Of a DNA stretch of 64,000 nucleotides, positions 1 through 9,514 are shown piece by piece (position 1 is the stretch's first letter; each line of letters starts with the position of its first letter). The notes under the pieces are model-generated. The model saw nothing but the letters and a program-made list of their open reading frames with translations, did no database searches and was not told where the DNA came from. The stretch comes from Rufibacter sp. LB8. Lineage in GTDB: Bacteria > Bacteroidota > Bacteroidia > Cytophagales > Hymenobacteraceae. A program made the translations under genes and the position numbers. Location: the NCBI RefSeq assembly GCF_014876185.1, contig NZ_JADALJ010000001.1, forward strand, positions 2,151,501 to 2,215,500, in the 5' to 3' direction.

Positions 1-725
1 ACCAGAAACCAGGTCACCAGCAACGCCACTACAGACAAAACCTGGTACCCCAGGAACGTAACGGCATTGATGCTTTTCTCATACCACCATAATTTCAGGG
101 CGATGAAGGACGTGAACCCCAGCACCATAAAGCACAGATAAGGAGTGATCAAGGCGCTCAGCCACAACAGAATCAACTGGTACTGGAGCACTTTTCTGGC
201 GCTCATCACAGTTGAATCTGCAAAATACAGGTAAATGGAGCCTAAAAATAGCCATTGGGCTGTTAAGGAAGGGTGCATGCCCCTGTACACCAGCACCGGA
301 TTGGCTACAATAAACAACACCGCCAGAAACGTGTAGATGGGCTTTACCCCAAACCTGTTGAAGATGAGAATAGTGAAGTAGCCCGTCAGCAAATGGCTCA
401 GGTACATGAACAAACCAAAATACTGGAAATCCTCTGGCAAGACCGGCGAGAGCACTTTAAAGAAGAGGGCAAACAGCGGAATGGAGTCTGTGAAGCCCAC
501 ATTGGTGCCCATAGGGGCCATGAGGTTGTTCATTTGCCCCAGCGGAAATCGCCATTCATCTACCCGGTAATTGTACCAGCCCAGGTAATGCCCGCCCCAA
601 TCATGCTTGACCTGCAGAAGCCAGTTGATATTGGTAGGCACCAACACCTCCAGCCCGTAACAGAGATGGAAAAGCAGGGTGATGGCTAGAAAAGAAAAGA
701 TAAAAAGCAGTCTGTTCTGGTTCAT
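1..725 (-). CDS. DUF6311-like polytopic membrane protein (partial, C-terminus outside window)
   Basis: Reading from the ATG at 725 gives at least 241 residues running off the left edge without a stop. The protein opens with a hydrophobic helix, followed by a loop containing HYLGWYNYRVDEWRFPLG and a GFTDSIPLFAL segment. These resemble conserved parts of the DUF6311 family of large membrane proteins, which look like GT-C type glycosyltransferases. Further hydrophobic segments follow. The substrate is unknown. Family assignment is by pattern recognition only; the missing C-terminal half would be needed to confirm it. The nearest gene on the right is separated by about 380 bp holding a family A hairpin. 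Confidence 0.7.
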   Translation of the reverse strand, partial: MNQNRLLFIFSFLAITLLFHLCYGLEVLVPTNINWLLQVKHDWGGHYLGWYNYRVDEWRFPLGQMNNLMAPMGTNVGFTDSIPLFALFFKVLSPVLPEDFQYFGLFMYLSHLLTGYFTILIFNRFGVKPIYTFLAVLFIVANPVLVYRGMHPSLTAQWLFLGSIYLYFADSTVMSARKVLQYQLILLWLSALITPYLCFMVLGFTSFIALKLWWYEKSINAVTFLGYQVLSVVALLVTWFL

Positions 726-1109
726 TCTTGAATAAAAGCTAAAAGATGCAAAGGGCGTAAAGTAGTATGGCAGAATTGGGCTGCTAATATGCAAATATGT
801 TTGAAGGTTGCTCTCCGTTTTGGGGCTCAATTCTGGAAATGAGCCCCAAAACAGAAAACTCCTGACTTCTGGCAATCATCATGTTGTGATCATAACAAAG
901 CAAGAAGGGCAGGCTTCTCAGAATTCCTTTTAAGGACAACCAAGGACAAAAACTTGCCAGGCAAGACAAGAACAGCAAATTTATTACTTTGGAGAAGTTC
1001 TGTACAATACGCCTGTGGCTGGCCTGACAAAGAAAAAAATATTCCTTTGGTTTTTGTCAACTCCTAAAGAGCCTTTTGCCCCTCTGCATTATTTACTGCT
1101 TCTTCCTTC
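726..1109. other. intergenic stretch with one hairpin repeat
   Basis: No convincing gene. A clear family A palindrome lies at 815-856, in the variant whose arms read GGGGCTC and GAGCCCC. A 64-codon reading frame across it (784-978, minus) is an artefact of the repeat. Confidence 0.7.
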
Positions 1110-1622
1110 TCAATCCTGAAACCAACTGGCGTAGAGCACATAATTGTCGGCGGTTTGGGCCATGCCGGCAATCTGTTCCGGGCTCAGGGCTTTCACTTTT
1201 TTGGCAGGCACACCCGCGTAGATATAGCCGCTCTCGCAAATGGTATTCTCCAGCACCACGGCTCCGGCGGCCACAATGCAATGCTGTTGTACCACGGCCT
1301 TGTCCATGACAATGGCGCCCATGCCTATGAGCACGTTGTCTTCCACGGTACAGCCGTGCACCAGCGCGTTGTGGCCAATGCTCACGTTGCTGCCAATGGC
1401 GGTGGGCGCTTTCTGGTAGGTGCAATGAATCACGGCCCCGTCCTGAATGTTCGTCTTGTCTCCTACCCTTATGCTGTGCACGTCTCCCCGCACCACGGCG
1501 TTAAACCAGACGGTGCACTGATTTCCTAAAACTACATCCCCCACAATGGTGGCATTGGGCGCGATAAAACAATCCTGACCAATAACGGGGTGCACTCCTT
1601 TGACCGGAAGAATAACAGGCAT
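1110..1622 (-). CDS. gamma-carbonic anhydrase-like left-handed beta-helix protein
   Basis: A 170-residue protein built from hexapeptide repeats (for example TIVGDVVLG, CTVWFNAVVRGD). This is the left-handed beta-helix of the gamma-carbonic anhydrase/YrdA/PaaY group. The three expected metal-ligand histidines are visible as H66 (VIHC), H84 and H89 (SIGHNALVHG). Length matches the family. Members may hydrate CO2 with Zn or Fe, but many have unproven activity, so the enzymatic role is uncertain. It stands alone, followed by a 186-bp gap with a hairpin repeat at 1704-1744. Confidence 0.9.
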   Translation of the reverse strand: MPVILPVKGVHPVIGQDCFIAPNATIVGDVVLGNQCTVWFNAVVRGDVHSIRVGDKTNIQDGAVIHCTYQKAPTAIGSNVSIGHNALVHGCTVEDNVLIGMGAIVMDKAVVQQHCIVAAGAVVLENTICESGYIYAGVPAKKVKALSPEQIAGMAQTADNYVLYASWFQD

Positions 1623-1703
1623 AGATTTTTAATTAGGAATTGGGAATTACGAATTAGGAATGGCAAGATAACAAGCGCGGCGGAGAAGCATGGCAGGAAA
1701 TAT

Positions 1704-1744
1704 TTCCGTTTTCGGGCTCATTTCTGGAAACGGAGCCAAAAACG
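1704..1744. repeat. family A hairpin (mixed arms)
   Basis: Left arm of the CGGGCTCATTT type, right arm of the AAACGGAGCC type, so the stem pairs imperfectly. It lies between the carbonic anhydrase-like gene and the radical SAM gene. Confidence 0.8.
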
Positions 1745-1808
1745 CCTCAAAACCCATTGAATACAATATCCTTCTACTTGCTACCTGATACCTACTACTT
1801 GCTACCAA

Positions 1809-2789
1809 CTAAGAAAGCATCTTCTTCCAGGTGCCTTTGCGCAAGTTGTATTTGAGCGTGCTGGGAAGGGCTTTCCACCAGTAGCTGTTCATCTCCACCG
1901 CAAAGCTGGGTTGCATGTAGCAGTTGATGGTGCAGCCTTCGCAGGCGGGCAGCCGACCTTCCAGGGCAATCAGTTCCTTTACTTCCTTGGATTTGTAGAG
2001 GTCGTACAAGTTGCCGTTGATGGGGAATTTCTGGGCGCCTAAATGGTAACACGGCAACACCAATTCGTTTTCCGGCGAAATCACCAACGTGGTGCTGGCC
2101 GCTTTGCAGACCGGTTTGTCAATGTGGTTGCCGCCATCTTTGCGCAACTGCACGAAGGCCTCGTTCAGGTACACATATTTCTGCTTGCTGAATTTCACCA
2201 GGTAGTCAAGTTCCGCTTCAGATAGTTGTTCGCCGGTTTCTACCTGGTTGTACTCAAACGCCGGGTTCAAAAGCAGCATCAACTTGTTAGGCAGGCAGAT
2301 TTCATGGTACACGCGCTCTATCTGGGCCAGGTTGTGCTTGAAGACGGTGAAAAGAATATCGGGCCGTTCGCCCAGACTTTTGGCTATCTCAATAGACTGT
2401 AGCACGAAGTCAAAACAAGCCACGCCGCGCCCGGTGTCATGCTCGGTTTTATCGGCGGAGTCCAGGGAGAAATGCAGCATGTCCACCTTGCCTTTCAGGC
2501 GTTCGGCCCATTTGGGGTAGAGCATGCCGTTGGTGGTGAGTGTGGTGATGAAACCCAACTCCTGCGCCACTCCCAGAAACTGGTCCATCTGCCGGTGCAG
2601 CAGCGGTTCGCCGCCCGTAAAGTCCACTACGTTCACGCCCAGCTTTCGCAGGTTTTTAAGGTTTTGGCGCACGTCTTCCAACTGAATGTACGGCGACGGC
2701 TTCTCCCAAATATCACAGAACGAGCACTTGGCGTTGCACCGGTACGTCACGTAATAATTGGCCAGAACAGGGTGATGGATTAAGCGCAT
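1809..2789 (-). CDS. radical SAM protein with C-terminal SPASM-like cysteine cluster
   Basis: A 326-residue protein with the radical SAM 4Fe-4S motif CNAKCSFC (C18, C22, C25) and the SAM-binding GGEP at about 58-61. The C-terminal third carries further cysteines (CKAA, LPCYHLG, CEGCTINC), as in SPASM/twitch domains that bind auxiliary clusters. Such proteins modify peptides, cofactors or lipids by radical chemistry. Nothing nearby identifies the substrate: there is no precursor peptide gene visible. The start at ATG 2789 fits the usual distance to the first cysteine. Specific function unknown. Confidence 0.85.
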   Translation of the reverse strand: MRLIHHPVLANYYVTYRCNAKCSFCDIWEKPSPYIQLEDVRQNLKNLRKLGVNVVDFTGGEPLLHRQMDQFLGVAQELGFITTLTTNGMLYPKWAERLKGKVDMLHFSLDSADKTEHDTGRGVACFDFVLQSIEIAKSLGERPDILFTVFKHNLAQIERVYHEICLPNKLMLLLNPAFEYNQVETGEQLSEAELDYLVKFSKQKYVYLNEAFVQLRKDGGNHIDKPVCKAASTTLVISPENELVLPCYHLGAQKFPINGNLYDLYKSKEVKELIALEGRLPACEGCTINCYMQPSFAVEMNSYWWKALPSTLKYNLRKGTWKKMLS

Positions 2790-3247
2790 GCTGATTTTCT
2801 AAACGGAATACCTTGGCCCTTGCAAGGTACGCATTGCATACGGATTTGCGGCGGCCATGACCATAGACGTCATGTTTGTCCTAGTTTTCAGACGCATTCC
2901 TTCCCCCTTTGAAGGCCCGGGATGATAATGCATTGCAGATATAGTACGGACAGGTCGCGACCTGTCCTGAACGGTGGCCTGAGCACTAGGCTTGCCACGT
3001 AGCAATTCAAAAACCCTTTCGGTCCTACGTGGAATCAGGAATGTTTAGAATCAGGAATTCGTGGGACAGGTCGCGACCTGTCCGTACATTATCAGGAATA
3101 TAAAAAAACAGCAAAAGTTATCATCCCCCTACCCCTTTCAAAGGGGGACGGAATGCGTGAAATCAAATTCCGTTTTTGGCTTCATTTTCCAAACCGAAGC
3201 CAAAAACGGAAAAGCCCCTCTCCGTTGGAGAGGGGTTGGGGTGAGGC
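2790..3247. repeat. repeat-rich intergenic region
   Basis: No gene seen. It contains two copies of a perfect 20-bp palindrome, GGACAGGTCGCGACCTGTCC, at 2948-2967 and 3064-3083. A further copy sits at 55969-55988. It also has G/C-rich short hairpins at about 2895-2923, 3119-3150 and 3213-3247, and a family A hairpin of the GGCTTC type at 3168-3213. The tag GGAATGCGTG occurs at about 3150. Confidence 0.8.
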
Positions 3248-5695
3248 CTAAAACTCCAGCACAAATCCAATTGAGGGCAGAAACGTCACGTCATCTTCGT
3301 CCAAAAGCAAAGGAATGGCGTTGGAACCGTTGGCCTGTAGCGGCTGGCCGTCTGTAGTGGCAAAACCGGAATTGTCGGCGTTGCGCTGGAAGGTGTATTG
3401 CGGCAGCGAAGGGCCTTTGAACCGGAAGATGTTCTGGATGTCCACGTACACATCAAGCGTGGTGCGTTTGTAGTTCCATTTCTTGTCTAGGCGCACGTCC
3501 AGCTGCTGGAAAGAGCGCAATCTTAGCGTGTTCAGGCGGTCATAATCCAGCAGTCCGGTGCCCAAAGAGGCGTAGTTTTGTTGCGAGGCTTCTAAGTCAA
3601 AAGGTGTATAAGGTGAGCCGCCGGCGAAGCGGTATTTCCCGCCCAGTTCCCAGTTCTTGCCAAACTGCCAACCCAGCAACGCCGACACCAAATGCCGGTT
3701 ATCCCACGCCGAGGCGATGTAGCTGTCTGTGTTCAAACCCGTGAATTCGCTACGCACCAAGGTGTAAGAAACAGAGCCGTACAAGCCGTTGGTGAGCTTC
3801 TGCTGGAAGAAAAACTCGGCGCCGTAGGCCCGGCCTTTGCCCACACTGACCACCGCCTCGTTCCCAATTGCCCCGAATTCAATGCCTTGGTTGGCCAATG
3901 AAAGACCGTCACGCACAGAAACCGGGTAATTGCCGTAACGCTTGAAAAAACCTTCCACGGTAATGCGGTTGGCGATGGTAGGCAAGAACTCCAGACCCGC
4001 CACGTAATGGGTGGCTTTGAGGTAATCTGAGTTTTTGTTCGCGTAGGTGCCGGCGGCGTCTTTGTAGCCCAGCACGGTGTAAATAGGCAAGCGGTAATAG
4101 GTGCCCACCGAGGCGTTTAGTTTCCAGCGTTCGGCCAGGGCATACGACGCAGAAACGCGCGGCGACAGGGTTTCCAGCGGGTTGTTGCCGTTGGTGGTGA
4201 ACGAATTCATATCAGTTCTCACGCCCAGTGAAAGACTCAGTTTGTCCTCAAAAAAACTCTTAGACGTTTGCCCGTAGAGCCCGTACCGGAAGAAATTCAA
4301 ATCAGAGTCGAAGTCCAGCACCACGCGCGGCTGCACCACCGTCCCTTTCTGGTCACGCACTTCCTGCCGAATCTGGCTCAGGAAATCATTGGTATAGCCC
4401 ACGTATTGGCCAATGGCCCCGTACGCGAACTTCCAGCCACCCACAAACTTGTTCACGTCAACCCGCAGCTTGTTCTCCTTTTCCTGCGACCGGGCTTTGA
4501 GCACGCGTCTGGATTCATCTCCGTACTGGGCATCTTCAAAACGGTCCAGGCGGTTTTCAAACACGTTTCGGCTGAGGGCCACCTGCACAAACCCATTTTC
4601 CAGCGAGCGCTTCAAACTCAAACCCACGGTGTAATTCCACTGGTTAATCAAAGGATTAGACCGGAGCGCGTACTCTTTCTCGGGGCTTGATTCTTTGGGA
4701 ACGGCAAAGCTGAAATCGTCAATCGCGCCAATGCCCAACGCCGTAATGGTGGTTTTGGCGTTGAGTTGATGCGTGACTTTGTATTGAAAATCCCAATAAT
4801 TCGGCCGAATGGGCAAGTCAATGGCTTTGAACAGCAACTGCAAGTAAGAACGGCGCGCCGATGCCAGAAAAGTAGTCTTGGGCGCCAACGGACCTTCCAG
4901 GGTAGCAGCCAACTCGGTGGCGCTCAGGCGTATATTGCCTTGCAATCTATCTGGGTTGCCGTCGCGCTGCTTGAACTGGAACACGCTGGAAAGCGCGTTG
5001 TCATACTTCGCGTCAAAAGCGCTGGTACTCAAGGTCACATCCTCAATAAAGGACACGTTCAAAATGCCCTGCGGCCCGCCGCTGCTGCCCTGCGTAGAGA
5101 AGTGGTTGATGACCGGTATCTCAATGCCATCCAGGAAAAAAACGTTCTCGCCGGGCCCGCCGCCGCGTATCACAATGTCATTTCTGAAACCAGCGCCCGT
5201 ACTTCCCGCCCCGGCCACGCCCGGCAAGGTTTGAATCACTCTGGAAATATCGAAGTTCCCGCCAGGGTTGCTCTTGATTTCCTCGCTGCTCAAACTCTGC
5301 ACAGACAGCGGCGTTTCTACCGTGGCTACGCGTATGGAACGGTCAAAGGTCACTTCCACGGCCTGCAACTGCGTTTGGCTGGGCGATAATTCCAGGTTCA
5401 ACGTCACGGCGTTGCCTGAGGTCACGGGAATGTTGTAGCGCGTCACAGCGTCGTAGCCCAGATAGGTGGCCTTGATGTTGTAGCTTCCCGTGGGCACATT
5501 CTCTAATCTATAACGCCCTTGCACGTCTGTGGCGGCGGCCAGGGTGGTTTCCTCCAGCGTAACCGTCGCGCCGATGATGGGTTCCTGGGTATTTCTATCG
5601 CGCACCACGCCCGTGATACGGCCGGTGTTTTGGGCGGCCACTTGAAAGGCTATCAGAAAAAAGAGCGTGGTGAGAAGTGTACAGAGTTTGTTCAT
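3248..5695 (-). CDS. TonB-dependent receptor with carboxypeptidase-regulatory-like N-terminal domain
   Basis: An 815-residue outer-membrane receptor. I start it at the ATG at 5695, which gives a clean signal peptide (MNKLCTLLTTLFFLIAFQVAAQ). The open frame continues about 60 codons upstream, but that part is translated hairpin repeat. Residues about 23-110 form a CarboxypepD_reg-like beta-sandwich (GRITGVVRDRNTQEPIIGATV). A plug domain (VIRGGGPGENVFFLDGIEIP) and the beta-barrel follow, ending in phenylalanine. No SusD gene adjoins it, so it is not a SusC pair. The ligand is unknown: siderophore, metal complex or peptide are possible. Confidence 0.9.
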   Translation of the reverse strand: MNKLCTLLTTLFFLIAFQVAAQNTGRITGVVRDRNTQEPIIGATVTLEETTLAAATDVQGRYRLENVPTGSYNIKATYLGYDAVTRYNIPVTSGNAVTLNLELSPSQTQLQAVEVTFDRSIRVATVETPLSVQSLSSEEIKSNPGGNFDISRVIQTLPGVAGAGSTGAGFRNDIVIRGGGPGENVFFLDGIEIPVINHFSTQGSSGGPQGILNVSFIEDVTLSTSAFDAKYDNALSSVFQFKQRDGNPDRLQGNIRLSATELAATLEGPLAPKTTFLASARRSYLQLLFKAIDLPIRPNYWDFQYKVTHQLNAKTTITALGIGAIDDFSFAVPKESSPEKEYALRSNPLINQWNYTVGLSLKRSLENGFVQVALSRNVFENRLDRFEDAQYGDESRRVLKARSQEKENKLRVDVNKFVGGWKFAYGAIGQYVGYTNDFLSQIRQEVRDQKGTVVQPRVVLDFDSDLNFFRYGLYGQTSKSFFEDKLSLSLGVRTDMNSFTTNGNNPLETLSPRVSASYALAERWKLNASVGTYYRLPIYTVLGYKDAAGTYANKNSDYLKATHYVAGLEFLPTIANRITVEGFFKRYGNYPVSVRDGLSLANQGIEFGAIGNEAVVSVGKGRAYGAEFFFQQKLTNGLYGSVSYTLVRSEFTGLNTDSYIASAWDNRHLVSALLGWQFGKNWELGGKYRFAGGSPYTPFDLEASQQNYASLGTGLLDYDRLNTLRLRSFQQLDVRLDKKWNYKRTTLDVYVDIQNIFRFKGPSLPQYTFQRNADNSGFATTDGQPLQANGSNAIPLLLDEDDVTFLPSIGFVLEF

Positions 5696-6177
5696 GTTGG
5701 GTAAAGAAAGGACTTCGTGTTTCAGGATGCAAACCAGCAGCGCCGGTTTTTGTTTCATAAGTAAAAACTGTGGATTCCGTTTTTGGCTTCGTTTCTGGAA
5801 ATGAAGCCGAAAGTGCCTCACGCATTTTGTCCCCCTTTGAAGGGGGTTGGGGGATGATCTCTCATCCTGTTGGCGCATTGATTGCTCTTGCCTCCTTTTC
5901 CATTGTTGGTGTTCTCACCAACAAGCAGGATAGCGTCTGCCAATAACCTATATTTTCTATGGCGCGGAAGTTACTTCCGTGACTTTCCTGGCTTTACTAA
6001 AAAGACACGGAAGTAACTTCCGCGCCATAGAGGGTTTTACCACATTTACGCTGTCGCTAAACTTACGGTAGTTAAAATTGATATCGTAGAGACAAGGCAG
6101 TGCCTTGTCTCTACCACGCATTGCCTTTGTTTCTGTTTTTGGCTCCGTTTTCAGAAATGAGCCCGAAAACGGAAAAA
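5696..6177. repeat. repeat-rich intergenic region
   Basis: No gene seen. From left to right: family A hairpin 5775-5813, G/C-rich hairpin about 5820-5860, a long inverted repeat 5957-6030 with arms reading CTATGGCGCGGAAGT and its complement, a 29-bp palindrome 6086-6114 (half-site GTAGAGACAAGGCA), and a family A hairpin 6131-6176. The long inverted repeat recurs at 51901-51974 and 60529-60585, and the 29-bp palindrome recurs at 18957 and 45152. Confidence 0.85.
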
Positions 6178-6882
6178 TCAACCCAAGCCTTTCAACCGTA
6201 CGTCATGGAAATAATTACAGAGAGACTGCAGTACGCAGACTTCACATTTGGGGGCGCGCCAGGTGCAGACTTGCTGGCCGTGTTTGAGTAGGTGGCGATG
6301 CAAGTTGTAGAGAATCAGCGCGTCTTTAGGCAATAGGTCCAACAGAATCTGGTGGGCTTTGTCATGGGTGACTTTCGCGCCTATAAGGCCCACGCGCTGA
6401 CTGATGCGGTGTACGTGCGTGTCAACGGGGAACACGGGTTTCTGGAAGTTGAACAGCAGCAAGAGCGTGGCCGTTTTGAGACCAACGCCGGGCAGGCGCA
6501 TCAACCATTCCATAGCCTGTGGTACGTCCAGGTCGCGCAGGAAATCCAGGTTGAAGTCTGGGTGCTCGGCCTGAATGAGGCGCAGGGCTTTCTGAATGTT
6601 GACCGCCTTTGCCCCGGGAAACTCGGCGGGCGCCAGCAAATCGGCCAGTACTTCTACGGGTGCGGCCATGACTTCTTCCCAGGTGGGGAATGTAGCTACC
6701 ATCTGCTCGTAGGCTTTTACTTCATTGGCGCGGTTGGTGCGGTGGCTGAGCATGGTGGAGATGAGTTCGTGCATGGGGCTGAAGCGCGCATGCCCAGAAA
6801 GCTCCCCGAAGACTTCTTTCAGGCGCAGGTGCACTTGCCAGATTTTCTCTTGCGGCGGTAAATGTTGCTCAGTGTCAGCCAT
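6178..6882 (-). CDS. endonuclease III-like DNA glycosylase
   Basis: A 234-residue HhH-GPD protein of base excision repair. Visible features: helix-hairpin-helix LPGVGLKTA with the catalytic lysine (K136), catalytic aspartate in VDTHVHR (D154), and a C-terminal 4Fe-4S site with spacing C-x6-C-x2-C-x5-C (C206, C213, C216, C222). The segment that is LSAQ in classical Nth reads LSHRTNR here, so it belongs to a divergent subgroup and its lesion range may differ. It is divergent from the MBL-fold gene at 6999. Confidence 0.92.
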   Translation of the reverse strand: MADTEQHLPPQEKIWQVHLRLKEVFGELSGHARFSPMHELISTMLSHRTNRANEVKAYEQMVATFPTWEEVMAAPVEVLADLLAPAEFPGAKAVNIQKALRLIQAEHPDFNLDFLRDLDVPQAMEWLMRLPGVGLKTATLLLLFNFQKPVFPVDTHVHRISQRVGLIGAKVTHDKAHQILLDLLPKDALILYNLHRHLLKHGQQVCTWRAPKCEVCVLQSLCNYFHDVRLKGLG

Positions 6883-6998
6883 GGTTTCAGATTTCTATTC
6901 AAACAATCCCGTTTTTTCTTGTATTCACGCAATGCCCATTTGTGGCCGTTTACGTAAAAAGCTTTTGCACAGAGACCAAAACGCTGCAGCTTATTGAC

Positions 6999-7730
6999 AT
7001 GAAATTTACTTTTTTAGGGACAGGCGGAGCCTTTGACATAGATTACGGGAATTCTGCCGCGCTTGTGGAGATCAACGGCCACACCATTCTGCTGGACTGC
7101 GGGTTCACGGTCTACCCCATCTTGCGGCAGCACCAGCTTACCCGCACCGTAGACTATATTCTGCTCACGCACCTGCACAATGACCACACCGGCAGCCTGG
7201 CCAATGTCTTGCTGCACTGCAGTTTCTACAACACCAGCTGCAAACGTCCCGCCATTCTCTACCCAGATGATGATTTCAGGGATGAAGTCTATGAGTTCCT
7301 GCGGCTGCAGGTGCAAAAGCCCGAGACCTACGTAGATTTTGTACCGCTGTCTGAGTTCAGGGGCATTACCGCGGTGGACACGTTTGGCCAGCACGTGGAG
7401 AACCTGCAGACCTACGCCTATATCTTTGAGGAAACCGGTCAGCGAGTTGCCTATTCCGGGGATCTGGGCAAGCCCGAAGTCTTTTTCGCCTACCTGCGGG
7501 GCATGCCGCCCAAGCGCACCACCGTGTTCCATGACATTACTTTTAACGAAGAAAACCCCGGCCATACCTTCTACAAGAAACTCATTCCTGTGGCCGACGG
7601 CTTTCAGGTATACGGCTATCACTGCAACCCCACCAAAAGCCCCGAGGACAACCCATTCCCGCTGGTGTACCACCAACCTGAGTTTGTGCTACAAGAAACC
7701 TTGCAGGAGGTGAGTCACTTTGCCAACTGA
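6999..7730 (+). CDS. MBL-fold metallo-hydrolase
   Basis: A 243-residue metallo-beta-lactamase-fold protein. I start it at ATG 6999 (MKFTFLGTGGAFDIDYGNSA), since the glycine-rich opening is typical of the fold and an earlier in-frame start at 6942 adds only unrelated residues. The metal motif is THLHNDH (H58, H60, D62, H63), and YSGDLG supplies the bridging aspartate. Overall it resembles RNase Z/phosphodiesterase-like members, but the substrate cannot be told from sequence. It is followed 78 bp later by the DUF2238 gene on the same strand. Confidence 0.88.
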   Translation: MKFTFLGTGGAFDIDYGNSAALVEINGHTILLDCGFTVYPILRQHQLTRTVDYILLTHLHNDHTGSLANVLLHCSFYNTSCKRPAILYPDDDFRDEVYEFLRLQVQKPETYVDFVPLSEFRGITAVDTFGQHVENLQTYAYIFEETGQRVAYSGDLGKPEVFFAYLRGMPPKRTTVFHDITFNEENPGHTFYKKLIPVADGFQVYGYHCNPTKSPEDNPFPLVYHQPEFVLQETLQEVSHFAN

Positions 7731-7808
7731 CTTAATGGCAACCACTAGAAACCAACCCGTGCGGGCTGTGGTAAAATCCGTATCTTTCAGGTTAAACAGC
7801 CGCAACGT

Positions 7809-8453
7809 ATGAGCTTCTCCTTCGCCCAAGACAAGGAACACACGCATTTCAGTAAAAACCCACTTTTAATTGCCCTGGCCCTTATTTTTGGGGTGTATTG
7901 GGCGTACACCGGCTTCAACACGCCAGACCTGGGCAATTGGTGGCTGGAGAACACGCTCACGTTCACAGCCATTATTTTGCTGGTGGTTTTCTACCGCTAC
8001 TTTAGGTTCTCAGATTTCAGCTACCTGTGCATTTTTGTGTTCATGATGCTGCACGTGTACGGGAGCCAATACACCTATGCCGAAAACCCCTTCGGGTTTT
8101 GGGTGAAGGAACAGCTGAGCCTGGAACGCAACCATTATGACCGGCTGGTGCACTTCGGGTTTGGTTTTTTGCTGGCTTACCCCATGCATGAGGTCTTCTG
8201 GCGGCGCACCAACATGCAGAAACGCTTCACCTACCTGTTGCCCATTGATTTGGCGGTGAGCCTGGGCGCTGTTTATGAACTGGTGGAATGGGCCGTGGCC
8301 GATATCTTTTTCCCCGCGCAAGGCATGGCCTATTTAGGCACGCAAGGCGATGTCTGGGATGCCCAGAAAGACATTGCCCTGGCGCTGCTGGGCGCGGCCA
8401 TCACCATGGCGGCGGTGTTTGCGCTGGTCAGGAATAAAGTAAGAAACCGCTAA
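7809..8453 (+). CDS. DUF2238 (YjdF-like) inner-membrane protein
   Basis: A 214-residue protein with about six hydrophobic helices. It carries the family's signature residues HYDRLVHFGFGFLL and the acidic LGAVYELVEWAVADIFFP and GTQGDVWDAQKD motifs. DUF2238 proteins are inner-membrane proteins of unknown function. Length is typical. It may be co-transcribed with the preceding MBL-fold gene. A family A hairpin begins 4 bp after the stop codon. Confidence 0.88.
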   Translation: MSFSFAQDKEHTHFSKNPLLIALALIFGVYWAYTGFNTPDLGNWWLENTLTFTAIILLVVFYRYFRFSDFSYLCIFVFMMLHVYGSQYTYAENPFGFWVKEQLSLERNHYDRLVHFGFGFLLAYPMHEVFWRRTNMQKRFTYLLPIDLAVSLGAVYELVEWAVADIFFPAQGMAYLGTQGDVWDAQKDIALALLGAAITMAAVFALVRNKVRNR

Positions 8454-8777
8454 GCATTTCCGTTTTCGGCTGCATTTCTGAAAATAAAGCCGAAAACGTA
8501 GGATTCCACCGTAGCGTAGTGGCACTGACACAACGGGGGTTCTACGCAGCAGAAACGTCCCAAATCTTCTGCTACAATTCTCTCCACAATTTCGTCCAGA
8601 AGCAAGGTTTATTTAACCAGAGACTTCCTCGTTTCATGGAGCCACGTCGTGTCGGTGCCACGACGCTACATTTCTGGAACGCACTTCATTTCTCAAAAAC
8701 CGTTTTTGGCTTCATTTCCGGAAATGAGCCCAAAAACAGAAATGCCTCCAGACATTAAATCCTGGAGGCATTCTGGT
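8454..8777. other. intergenic region with two hairpin repeats and a terminator
   Basis: No gene seen. Family A hairpins are at 8457-8498 and 8700-8739, and a terminator-like hairpin is at 8741-8772. The part between also holds a GTAGTGGCAC / GTCGTGTCGGTGCCACGAC pair of short palindromes. Confidence 0.6.
8741..8772 (-). terminator. hairpin downstream of the 8778-9389 lipoprotein gene
   Basis: Ten-base arms AATGCCTCCA and TGGAGGCATT enclose a 12-nt AT-rich loop just past the stop codon. The U tract is short, so intrinsic termination is inferred. Confidence 0.6.
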
Positions 8778-9389
8778 TTAGTCAGGTTTCACTTTGATGT
8801 CCTGGCCTTCAATCTTCACTTTTCCGCGCGAAGTTTCAATCTTGGTTTCTTCCTGGTTGATTTTGATTTTGGTGGGGCCGGCCACAAACTTCACTTCTTT
8901 AGTGGCTCTCCGGTAGTAATGCTGGCGCTGCAACCAGTAATTACGGAGGTTATTCAAGCTCATGCGGCTAGACCGTTTCGCATCTGCGGCCAGGGCGCTC
9001 TGCAGTTGACTTTTGGTGGGGCGCACGTACTTTTTCTTAACGGCAGTGGCCGAGGTGGTCGTTTTAGTGGTGGTAGTAGTTGTTTCTGTGGAAGACGTCA
9101 CCGCCGTGCCGGCACCATTAGTGGGGGCAGAACCGTCACTGGTGGCAAACTCGCGCTGGTCGGCATAGCTTTCAGGTGCTGGTTCATAGGTGGCGTCATC
9201 ATCTGTATAGGCGGCGTTGCCTTCATAATACGTGGTGTCAATTTCCACGGAGTCTGGGGTGAACACCAGCGTGTCTTCTTTGGAGGTCTCCGGTAGTGCG
9301 GCCACCGCCTCCTGGTCTTTCACGCGTTCACAGGCCCCTAAAAGGCCCACCAGGCCGAACAGGAATATGGATTTGGTTATCTTTTTCAT
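8778..9389 (-). CDS. uncharacterized lipoprotein
   Basis: A 203-residue protein starting at ATG 9389. It has a lipoprotein signal (MKKITKSIFLFGLVGLLGAC, lipobox LGAC). A low-complexity acidic and Thr-rich linker (about residues 60-110, with TTTTTTKTTT) leads to a basic C-terminal region with repeated Lys-rich beta-like segments. The linker suggests a spacer between membrane anchor and C-terminal domain. I recognise no family. A further 37 codons upstream are open but would precede the signal peptide. It lies between two terminator-like hairpins. Confidence 0.75.
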   Translation of the reverse strand: MKKITKSIFLFGLVGLLGACERVKDQEAVAALPETSKEDTLVFTPDSVEIDTTYYEGNAAYTDDDATYEPAPESYADQREFATSDGSAPTNGAGTAVTSSTETTTTTTKTTTSATAVKKKYVRPTKSQLQSALAADAKRSSRMSLNNLRNYWLQRQHYYRRATKEVKFVAGPTKIKINQEETKIETSRGKVKIEGQDIKVKPD

Positions 9390-9462
9390 AGTTCTTGGGT
9401 TGGGTAATATCCACTGAAACGGGCATTTGGGCCACAGGTTTACAACGTAGCCTGATTCAACA

Positions 9463-9492
9463 AAAAGGGCTGACCAACCGGCCAGCCCTTTT
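9463..9492 (-). terminator. intrinsic terminator after the OmpA lipoprotein gene
   Basis: Arms AAAAGGGCTG and CAGCCCTTTT form a ten-base-pair stem with A/T ends on both sides, so it could work in either direction. It sits 23 bp past the stop of the gene at 9515-10228. Confidence 0.75.
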
Positions 9493-9514
9493 CTAGACAA
9501 TATTGAATTGTAAA

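Noticed and set aside
784-978. 64-codon minus-strand reading frame
   Set aside because: It is translated through a family A hairpin (frame giving LGLISRIEPQNG); the same peptide appears at many repeats. Not a gene.
5696-5878. N-terminal extension of the TonB receptor
   Set aside because: The extra 61 codons cover a hairpin and a G/C repeat and precede a clear signal peptide at 5695.
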